Part shown: positions 41,922 to 48,659 of the stretch, piece by piece
Position numbering within the stretch: position 1 is the stretch's first letter
How the letters are laid out: each line of letters opens with the position of its first letter
NCBI RefSeq assembly: GCF_026719705.1
Contig: NZ_JAPPRR010000001.1
Location: 1,279,255 to 1,343,254, forward strand
Reading direction: 5' to 3'
Source of the DNA: Pseudokordiimonas caeni
GTDB lineage: Bacteria; Pseudomonadota; Alphaproteobacteria; Sphingomonadales; Kordiimonadaceae
DNA: 64,000 nt
Translations under genes and position numbers: made by a program
The notes under the pieces: model-generated
Told to the model about the DNA's origin: nothing
Database searches by the model: none
The model's input: only the letters and a program-made list of their open reading frames with translations

Positions 41922-42680
41922 TTAAGTTTTTCCCTTGATCTGCAGGTCCTGGATAACGGCGGGCGGCTCGCGCCCCGCTTCGAAGCTCACGTCGGCTGGC
42001 ACGCCAAGGCACCGTACGGCATCAAGCGGCAAATCATCAATGAAGACATCGTGCCCCTGTGCGATCAGCCAGTTGTAAACGGGCGCCACATAGGTTTCGC
42101 CTTTCTCGGTTGCACCGCCCCCGTAAGTGCCGGCAACCGCAGCCTTGAACAGGTGGAAGGACGCAAAATAGTAAAGACCGATCGTTGCATGATCCGATAT
42201 CCGGGTCTTTTCGCGCACTTCCAAAGCCTTGCCGGTGGCGTCCGCCTTCACAAAGCTCCAGCTTTCGCCAGCGGCTGGAAAACAGGGTATCCACCCCTGC
42301 CCGCGCACCCTTGACGGGTCAAGCGATGCGGGTTCGGTGAAGGTATCGATATTATAGATCAGGACAGGCTGGTCCGTCTCCTGATGCGGGGCGGTAAGAA
42401 GTGCACTGTCGGCCTGCCCCCTGGTTGGTGCATCAAGTTCCACAAGGATGGGCGCTGGCACACCAATCGCTGTTGCACGGGCCAAAATCCAGTCACCAGC
42501 ACCGTCGGCTCGCCGCACGATAAAAACTGTGCGAGTGACATACGGAAAGAAGCGCGACAAGGAAACAAGCGACCAGTCGAACAGCGGCACGCCGTGCACC
42601 GGAATCTGGTATTTGGGCACATCATAGCCCGCATCGCGGAAGCGGTTGCCGAACCCGGCCATGGTGATGATGATCTGCAT
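41922..42680 (-). CDS. Sugar-phosphate nucleotidyltransferase-like protein
   Basis: A 252-residue GT-A/nucleotidyltransferase fold with the canonical loop ITMAGFGNRFRDAGYDVPK at the N-terminus (GxGxR and a conserved Lys) and YNIDTF where the metal-binding aspartate is expected. It overlaps neither neighbour but lies within 8 bases of both. It resembles nucleotidyltransferases in capsule clusters. The substrate is unknown. Confidence 0.75.
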   Translation of the reverse strand: MQIIITMAGFGNRFRDAGYDVPKYQIPVHGVPLFDWSLVSLSRFFPYVTRTVFIVRRADGAGDWILARATAIGVPAPILVELDAPTRGQADSALLTAPHQETDQPVLIYNIDTFTEPASLDPSRVRGQGWIPCFPAAGESWSFVKADATGKALEVREKTRISDHATIGLYYFASFHLFKAAVAGTYGGGATEKGETYVAPVYNWLIAQGHDVFIDDLPLDAVRCLGVPADVSFEAGREPPAVIQDLQIKGKT

Positions 42681-42688
42681 GCGCCCCC

Positions 42689-44347
42689 CTACTTGAAATA
42701 TGGGGCAGCCAGAAGCAATCCCCGCGCCAGCAGGGCCTTCTGGGCTTCCGGCCGGTCGCCATGCAGCGGCAGCATGGAAAGGAACAGAAGGGCCTCAATG
42801 AGCCTCACCTGACGCATATAATCATCGGGGAACCGCGCCAGCCAGCCTGCGAACAGGTCTTTCACCACCTGCTGGCTGCGGCTGATCGCCGGCGTAAGGG
42901 TTATATCATCGCCTTCCTCGCTGAAACGATACAGTCCCGCGATGATATGGTCATAGTCGCCCTCGATACTGTGGCACAGCTTGGCGAGATCGTATCGAGG
43001 ATCACCAGTCAATGACTGCTGCCCGAAGCTGCCACGGGGATCGATCAGCCGGACGATCCCGTGACGCGGGTCAAACAGGATGTTCGACAGGCAGAAATCA
43101 CCGTGGATGATCGAGAAATAGGCGGCAATCAGCAGGTCGTTCGCTTCCACAACAGCGGCCAGTTCCCGCCGCACACGAGCAAGTCCCGGGCACGCCACAC
43201 CATTGATTAGCACCCCCTCGCCGGCCATCGCGCCGAAGCGGGATAGATCGCCAAGCGCATCAAGCCGGTCGAGTGTCTTGGCGAGATACATGTCTGTCAG
43301 GTCATCAGCCATCTCGGCGTCGCTCAGGTCCGGGCGGCGCTTGCCCATCAGCACCAGCGTTTTATCAAGGGCATGGATCACGCGCTGCCAGAAGGCAGGC
43401 GCCACATCACCGAACAGGTAAAGGTCATTAAGCGCTGGGTAGCTGTAGTATTCCATCGCGACACTCGGCCGCGTGGCTTTCATGTCCGCTTCGAAAATCC
43501 GGGGTGCCAGAAACTGCAGGTCCGCCGGCAGGTCGCTGTACCAGGCGATTTCGCGGCGAAACTTTTCGGCGTTCGCGCTTGATTTCACCAAGATGCCGCG
43601 CGTTTCATCCAGCGCCACATCGTTAAACTCGCGCGCCCCGAAGCCCAGCCGTCGCCGCGTGGCATAATAGGTATCCAGATGCCCGAAATCATACCAGTCC
43701 TTCGGCTGCACCAGCGCACGGGATGATGCAGGCTGCCCGTTGAACCAGGCGATGAAGGCCCGGTAGAAGGGATCAAGCGCCTGCCCCGCCGGCAACCTGA
43801 GTTCGTCTGCCAGGTGCCTGAAGAAGCCATGCACGTCACCGATCCGGAAAACACCGCAAAAGGCAAGCGCGTCGCCGTGCCACGCGCTGTCCTCAAACTT
43901 CTCGGTCACCTTCACGATGCGGCCTTCGTCATCGGAAGCCAGCTGGGTCCAGCGGAAGGGATCAGCCACCCGGTCAACAAAGCAGATATTCGGCACTTCG
44001 GGATTGTCGGTCAGGAGCGTATCCGAGAAAGCGACAATCATGTCGCTCACATCGTCCGGCACCTGCTCCATCAGCACGGAGATCGTCTCGCCAAGGCTTG
44101 ATGTTTCACCAACATCGACAAGGTCAACGCCGTCGTATCCCATCAGGTCGGCATAGGCCCTGATCCGCTCGCCCCCTTCATGGATGCCAACAAGCACCCG
44201 GTAGCCGCGATCCAGATACAGGCGGACGATATAATCGAAGGCGGGCCGTCCACCGACCGGCAACATGGCGGCAGGCATCGGGCCGAATTCGACCTGCAGC
44301 TCCAGCGGCGCAAGCTTCGCAGCCGGGATCAGCGCCACTTTCGTCAC
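42689..44347 (-). CDS. Fusion of nucleotidyltransferase-like and aminoglycoside-phosphotransferase-like kinase domains
   Basis: A 552-residue two-domain protein. Residues 1-235 have a nucleotidyltransferase fold (PVGGRPAFDYIVRLYLDRGYRVLV, AFSDTLL for the metal site), but the N-terminal loop lacks the GxGxR pattern. Residues 255-552 are a choline/aminoglycoside kinase-like domain with IIHGDFCLSNILFD (catalytic loop) and LIDPRG (metal site). The arrangement recalls fused LicC/LicA-type enzymes, though the substrate is unknown. It leads the run ending at 40733. Confidence 0.75.
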   Translation of the reverse strand: MTKVALIPAAKLAPLELQVEFGPMPAAMLPVGGRPAFDYIVRLYLDRGYRVLVGIHEGGERIRAYADLMGYDGVDLVDVGETSSLGETISVLMEQVPDDVSDMIVAFSDTLLTDNPEVPNICFVDRVADPFRWTQLASDDEGRIVKVTEKFEDSAWHGDALAFCGVFRIGDVHGFFRHLADELRLPAGQALDPFYRAFIAWFNGQPASSRALVQPKDWYDFGHLDTYYATRRRLGFGAREFNDVALDETRGILVKSSANAEKFRREIAWYSDLPADLQFLAPRIFEADMKATRPSVAMEYYSYPALNDLYLFGDVAPAFWQRVIHALDKTLVLMGKRRPDLSDAEMADDLTDMYLAKTLDRLDALGDLSRFGAMAGEGVLINGVACPGLARVRRELAAVVEANDLLIAAYFSIIHGDFCLSNILFDPRHGIVRLIDPRGSFGQQSLTGDPRYDLAKLCHSIEGDYDHIIAGLYRFSEEGDDITLTPAISRSQQVVKDLFAGWLARFPDDYMRQVRLIEALLFLSMLPLHGDRPEAQKALLARGLLLAAPYFK

Positions 44348-44451
44348 GCTGTTGTGCTCCGCTTTTCCTGAAAGATCATAGACTTGCCCCTGCGATCACC
44401 CGCTTTGGCAAGCTTAGCGCCCGCTTATCCCTGCGCCAAGGCCGAAAAGCA

Positions 44452-44476
44452 AAAGGGCCGCATCAAGCGGCCCTTT
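44452..44476 (-). terminator. Intrinsic terminator after the TonB-like gene
   Basis: AAAGGGCCGC-ATCAA-GCGGCCCTTT is a 10-bp perfect stem. On the minus strand it is followed by further T (TTTTGCTTTT), 20 bases after the stop at 44497. Confidence 0.85.
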
Positions 44477-44496
44477 CCAAATGGATTGGAGTTTGA

Positions 44497-44991
44497 TCAG
44501 CGGCCGACAGCCGTATCCAGGATCTGGATGCTGGCGCGCGCACCCGCCGGGGCAGCGTCTGCCAGTTCTTCGCCGGTCACCGTGCCCTGACGTTCACGCA
44601 TACGGAGTTCGCCGTAAGACGAGACAAGCGCATATTCAAGCTTCAGGGCAAAGCTCATCTCGTCACCAGCGTAGCTCGCCGGAATCGCCGGAAAGTCGGC
44701 GCGTTTCGCCACCCGCTTTGCCGCTGCATTGAACACCGACTGGCGCGACTTCTTGATAAAGCCGGTATCCACCACCTCGCCGTCGCGGTTGATGGTGACC
44801 CGCATGACCGCCGCACCGCTCAGATTATCGCGGATCGCGCGGGCCGGGTAAACCATCACGTCATCGACTGCCTCGGCCGCACCGCCGGCCCAGCCTTTGA
44901 GAGCCGCCTTGTCGGTTGCCATGGCATTCGTGCCAAAGGCCCCGGACACGAGCGCTGCCGCGAGCGCCCCTTTGATGATCAGTTTATTCAT
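44497..44991 (-). CDS. Periplasmic TonB-C-terminal-domain-like protein
   Basis: A 164-residue secreted protein with a signal peptide (about 1-25, ending TNAMA). Its middle resembles the TonB C-terminal domain: YPARAIRDNLSGAAVMRVTINRDGEVVDTGFIKKS. It lacks the N-terminal membrane anchor and proline-rich spacer of a true TonB, so it is more likely a stand-alone TonB-like periplasmic protein. No ExbB/ExbD is nearby. Confidence 0.72.
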   Translation of the reverse strand: MNKLIIKGALAAALVSGAFGTNAMATDKAALKGWAGGAAEAVDDVMVYPARAIRDNLSGAAVMRVTINRDGEVVDTGFIKKSRQSVFNAAAKRVAKRADFPAIPASYAGDEMSFALKLEYALVSSYGELRMRERQGTVTGEELADAAPAGARASIQILDTAVGR

Positions 44992-45069
44992 TTCGTTTCT
45001 CCTCGCTTCTTGAAGCCGCCACTGCCGGGCGGTAGGGTCACGCTATCAAGCCAGGGCCGCATCCGACCA

Positions 45070-45100
45070 TCGCAGGCGACGAACCGTTCATCGCCTGCGA
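45070..45100. promoter_or_regulatory. 10-bp inverted repeat upstream of alkaline phosphatase
   Basis: TCGCAGGCGA (45070-45079) and its exact complement TCGCCTGCGA (45091-45100) are separated by 11 bases, 69 bases before the phoA ATG. It could be an operator or an mRNA hairpin. I see no clear Pho box. Confidence 0.4.
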
Positions 45101-45168
45101 CTTGTCGCTAAACCTTCAATCGAAGGATTTATGCTGGGCGCCTGAATTTGTGGCAAAGGGAGAACAGA

Positions 45169-46632
45169 ATGCCAAAATCGAGAAACTGGCTGGCCGGAGT
45201 CGCACTCCTTGCCATGAGCAGTGCTGCAGTAGCGGCAGACTCGCCAAAGGGCGACGGCACGGCCGAGGAATGGTTCAAGGCAGGCGCCGACGCGATTGCC
45301 GAACGCGCGGCAGCACCCGTCAACAAGGGCCGTGCCAAGAATGTGATCCTCTTTGTCGGCGACGGCATGGGCATTTCCACCATCACGGCAGGCCGTATCC
45401 TTGAAGGCCAGATGCGCGGCGAGCCGGGCGAGGAAAACAAGCTGAGCTTCGAAAAGTTTCCCTACACGGCGCTTGTGAAAACCTACAATGTGGACGCACA
45501 GGTGCCTGATTCCGCCGGCACTGCCTCGGCCCTCAACACCGGTATCAAGACCCGCATTGGTGCGATCAACACCCTGCCCGGCCAGGAAGTCGGTGTCTGC
45601 AAGGGCTCGCTTGACGGTGCGCCCAAAACGCTTGCCATGTATGCGGAAGAAGCTGGGCTTTCGACCGGTATTGTGACTACGACACGCCTCAGCCACGCCA
45701 CACCGGCAGCCGTTTATGCCCATGCCGCCGAGCGCGACTGGGAAGCGGACGCAAACCTGCCTGATGAAGCCAAGGCCAACGGCTGCCCCGATATCGCCGT
45801 GCAGATGGTCGGTGACCTTGGCGGCGACGGGCTTGAAGTGGCCCTCGGCGGCGGGCGCCGCAATTATGTGCCTGAAGCCAAGGGTGGCAAGCGCCTCGAT
45901 GGCCGGGATCTCACCGCGGAATGGGTGAAGGATCGTGCCGATGCCCGCTATGTGACAAGCCTTGAGGAACTGAAGTCCGTCGACCCGAAGAAAACCAAAC
46001 ATCTTCTTGGTTTCTTCAACGACAGCGACATGAATTTCGAGGCTGATCGCACAACGGAACCGAGCCTCGCTGACATGACCGAAGCAGCAATCCGTCAGCT
46101 TTCAACCAACAAGAAGGGCTATTATCTGATGGTGGAAGGTGCGCGGATCGACCATGCCCACCATGGCGGCAATGCCTACCGCGCCCTGCACGACGTGGTT
46201 GCCTTGTCGGCCGCTGTGAAGCGCGCGAGCGAACTGGTGGACCTGAAAGATACGCTGATCCTGGTGACCGCCGACCATAGCCATGTTTTCACCATGGCGG
46301 GCTATCCCTCGCGCGGTAACCCGATCTTCGGCCTCGCCCAGTTCCACGGCGAACCGGACCTTGACGAGGAAGGTCGTCCCTATACAACGCTTGGCTACCA
46401 GAACGGCCCGGGGGCAGTGAACGGCGACCGTCCGGTACTGACACAGGAACAGGTGCTGGACCCGAACTTCCGCCAGCAATCGCTGGTTCACACCAGAAGC
46501 GAAACCCACGGCGGCGAGGATGTTGCCCTGTTCGCCACCGGCCCGCGCGCCTATCTGGCGAGCGGCACGATGGAGCAGAATGCGGTCTTCCATCTGATGC
46601 GGCATGCGCTGGACCTGAAGGTCAAGCGCTGA
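45169..46632 (+). CDS. phoA: Alkaline phosphatase (PhoA family)
   Basis: Periplasmic phosphomonoesterase of 487 residues from the ATG behind AAGGGAGA. It has a signal peptide (about 1-23, ending AVAA), the metal ligand D65 in FVGDGMG, the catalytic S115 in VPDSAGTAS, EGARIDHAHHGG, and TADHSHVF, followed by the late ETHGGEDVA histidine. All active-site residues are present. It stands alone with its own terminator. Confidence 0.94.
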   Translation: MPKSRNWLAGVALLAMSSAAVAADSPKGDGTAEEWFKAGADAIAERAAAPVNKGRAKNVILFVGDGMGISTITAGRILEGQMRGEPGEENKLSFEKFPYTALVKTYNVDAQVPDSAGTASALNTGIKTRIGAINTLPGQEVGVCKGSLDGAPKTLAMYAEEAGLSTGIVTTTRLSHATPAAVYAHAAERDWEADANLPDEAKANGCPDIAVQMVGDLGGDGLEVALGGGRRNYVPEAKGGKRLDGRDLTAEWVKDRADARYVTSLEELKSVDPKKTKHLLGFFNDSDMNFEADRTTEPSLADMTEAAIRQLSTNKKGYYLMVEGARIDHAHHGGNAYRALHDVVALSAAVKRASELVDLKDTLILVTADHSHVFTMAGYPSRGNPIFGLAQFHGEPDLDEEGRPYTTLGYQNGPGAVNGDRPVLTQEQVLDPNFRQQSLVHTRSETHGGEDVALFATGPRAYLASGTMEQNAVFHLMRHALDLKVKR

Positions 46633-46647
46633 ACCCGCCTGAAACAC

Positions 46648-46680
46648 AAAACCCCCGCCAGATTGTCCGGCGGGGGTTTT
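46648..46680 (+). terminator. Intrinsic terminator of phoA
   Basis: AAAACCCCCGCC (46648-46659) pairs with GGCGGGGGTTTT (46669-46680) around a 9-base loop. It can serve both phoA and the convergent Hpt gene. Confidence 0.9.
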
Positions 46681-46703
46681 CGTTTGTCCGGGGCCGCGAT
46701 GCC

Positions 46704-47207
46704 TCAGACCGAATATTTGGCAATGGCCTCGTTCAGGCCCTCGGTCAGGCTTTTGCCGATATCGCCGCCTGAACCGGCGACCCGGCCGCGGATCACGGCA
46801 CGCATCGCATCGATATGGGCTTTCACCAGCTCCACGACCGCATCTTCAATATCGCCCTTGATCTGGGTGAAACCATAAAGCGAGTCCGAAAAGGCAGTGA
46901 TCAGCGGATAGCCGAAGGTGCCGCCCTGCCCCTTCATATCGTGGGCGATACGGGCGATTTCCTCGAAACATTCCTTGCGGCTTTCGGGCGTATCAACGCA
47001 GCGCCCATGCTGTTCCTGCATCTTGCCGACAAGACCCGACACCCAGTCCGGATAGTCTTCCGACATTTTGGAAAGCGCCTTTTCGGCTTCCTCCATGGCT
47101 TCTGCCGAAAGCGTCACCTTGCCGGTAGGATTGAGACCAGCCGTCTTTTCCTTCAGCCGATTCTTGAAGCGGTAGAAACGCACAATAACGGGTTTGCCAT
47201 TAGCCAC
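46704..47207 (-). CDS. Histidine phosphotransfer (Hpt) domain protein
   Basis: A 167-residue helical protein with the Hpt motif AHDMKGQGGTFG (His, then Lys-Gly) near the middle. The chosen GTG start overlaps the stop of the receiver gene and has GGAG 7 bases upstream; a GTG seven codons earlier is possible. With the receiver next to it this forms a small phosphorelay, though that receiver lacks the usual phosphoacceptor. Confidence 0.75.
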   Translation of the reverse strand: MANGKPVIVRFYRFKNRLKEKTAGLNPTGKVTLSAEAMEEAEKALSKMSEDYPDWVSGLVGKMQEQHGRCVDTPESRKECFEEIARIAHDMKGQGGTFGYPLITAFSDSLYGFTQIKGDIEDAVVELVKAHIDAMRAVIRGRVAGSGGDIGKSLTEGLNEAIAKYSV

Positions 47208-47754
47208 GGATAATCTCCACGCCTTCACTCTTGTCGGTCAGTACCCGGCGGTCACGGCCGTCGGGCATCTGGATCGCCTGCCGACGCCTGTCCGGGCCGA
47301 AATAATCCTTCGTGTGCACGAACTGGCGGGGCCGTTCGATGATCGACACCAGCTTTTCGCCGACACTTTTCACTGTAAATGGCTTGGCGAGCATTTCAGT
47401 CACGCCCATTTCACGCGCCTGCATCACCCTGTCGGGCTCGGTATAGCTTGTGATCATCACAAACGGCACGAAACGATCCGGGCTATCCTTGTGGCGGCGC
47501 ACCCAGCGCAGGAACATCATGCCGTCGATCGGATGCATATCCCAGTTGGAGACGATGATATCGATCTGCTGGCAGCCGACCTTCATCGGCTCGTTCTTCA
47601 CCCGTTGCAGGAAAGTGATGGCGTCACCACCATGTTCCACCGCGTAAACATTGCCAACCCCAAGCACCTTGAGCGAATTGGCAATGAGCGAGCGAATGAA
47701 AGGACTGTCGTCCACCAGAAGCACGCTCACCCTGTCGAAATCGTAATTGCTCAT
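47200..47754 (-). CDS. CheY-like receiver protein with atypical phosphorylation site
   Basis: A 184-residue protein with one receiver domain (about 8-130) and a basic C-terminal tail (DYFGPDRRRQ...DGRDRRVLTD). The acidic pair D15/D16, T102 and K124 are present. The phosphoacceptor position is N70 (SNWDMHPIDG) instead of Asp, with an aspartate two residues later. It may work without phosphorylation. It is coupled to an Hpt gene and sits near a second Hpt gene. Confidence 0.88.
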   Translation of the reverse strand: MSNYDFDRVSVLLVDDSPFIRSLIANSLKVLGVGNVYAVEHGGDAITFLQRVKNEPMKVGCQQIDIIVSNWDMHPIDGMMFLRWVRRHKDSPDRFVPFVMITSYTEPDRVMQAREMGVTEMLAKPFTVKSVGEKLVSIIERPRQFVHTKDYFGPDRRRQAIQMPDGRDRRVLTDKSEGVEIIRG

Positions 47755-47779
47755 GAATCCGCCCTGAAATTCAATCTTG

Positions 47780-47793
47780 TATGCTGCAGCATA
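47780..47793. promoter_or_regulatory. 14-bp perfect palindrome upstream of the receiver gene
   Basis: TATGCTGCAGCATA lies 26-39 bases before the receiver ATG, a place suited to an operator. Confidence 0.35.
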
Positions 47794-47858
47794 ATTTTAA
47801 TGTCATCTAATCCTTAACCCTGTTCGTGGTCAATCGTCACGTCAGGGTCAAACCGGCA

Positions 47859-48215
47859 TCAGGCCGCCACAACGGCGCGAATTTCGGCAAGCAGCGCATC
47901 AAGACGTGCGGCGAGTTCCGACAGGCAGGCGGCGCGGTCGGCATCGCTCCGCTCCGGCATCTCGGTTTCCGCGCGCTCTGCTTCCACCGCCAGCCGCCAT
48001 GCACCGATACCCCGCGCTGCCCCTTTCAGCTTGTGGGCATGGGCTTTCCAGTCGGCCAGCGGGGCCGCCTTTAGCGTTTCGAGATAGTTTGGCGCGTTCG
48101 CGACGAAAATCCCGAGGATTTCGGCTTCAAGATCCTCATCTCCGCCGGTGAAGCCCGCGAGATGTGCCCTGTCCAGGATCACGCTTTCATCCCAATTGCT
48201 GCGCGCTGTCGTCAC
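47859..48215 (-). CDS. Hpt domain protein
   Basis: A 118-residue protein beginning at a GTG that overlaps the stop of the previous gene (GTGA). It carries the Hpt motif AHAHKLKGAARGIGA and is otherwise helical, close to a bare Hpt domain. With the receiver gene 100 bases downstream and the second Hpt gene it forms a signalling set. The partner kinase is elsewhere. Confidence 0.78.
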   Translation of the reverse strand: MTTARSNWDESVILDRAHLAGFTGGDEDLEAEILGIFVANAPNYLETLKAAPLADWKAHAHKLKGAARGIGAWRLAVEAERAETEMPERSDADRAACLSELAARLDALLAEIRAVVAA

Positions 48216-48553
48216 GTGCGGCTTTTCCTTCCCATATCCGACACGGCACGGCGGCCTGCATCGGTCAGCTTGCACACAAGCCAGTCCGGCTTGATCGGGT
48301 TCCTGTACCAGGGTTCGCACCAGCCTTCGCGCAGGCAGGCTTTAACAGTGGCATCTTTCACCCGCAGCCCGCCACCATCGAAAAGCGGCAGCTTGCCGCC
48401 CGGCTCACCAAGGCCGCGCTTCAGGTAAGCCGCCTGCACCGCTGTCGGGCGGCGGGAGATGGTTTCTGTTTCAGCCCCTTTTGTCAGCCCCACGGTCGTT
48501 CCCCAAAAGTCCTTTCCATGGAAGGCCATACTATAGCCACGGATATTCGCCAT
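48212..48553 (-). CDS. Conserved hypothetical protein
   Basis: A 113-residue soluble protein. The middle and end (AYLKRGLGEPGGKLPLFD, GWCEPWYRNP, KPDWLVCKLTDAGR) have the look of a small winged-helix or DNA-binding-like fold, but I cannot name the family. It is coupled to the Hpt gene (4-base overlap) and divergent from the coiled-coil gene, with only about 100 bases between their starts. Confidence 0.6.
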   Translation of the reverse strand: MANIRGYSMAFHGKDFWGTTVGLTKGAETETISRRPTAVQAAYLKRGLGEPGGKLPLFDGGGLRVKDATVKACLREGWCEPWYRNPIKPDWLVCKLTDAGRRAVSDMGRKSRT

Positions 48554-48659
48554 GCATAGGGTTCAGGCAATTGACCTCGCCCCGGAAATACGAAAGTCTA
48601 GGGGGAGTGGGGACAGCCCTGCCCACCAGGCACAAGGGCGTGACGATCAAGGCAAAGTG

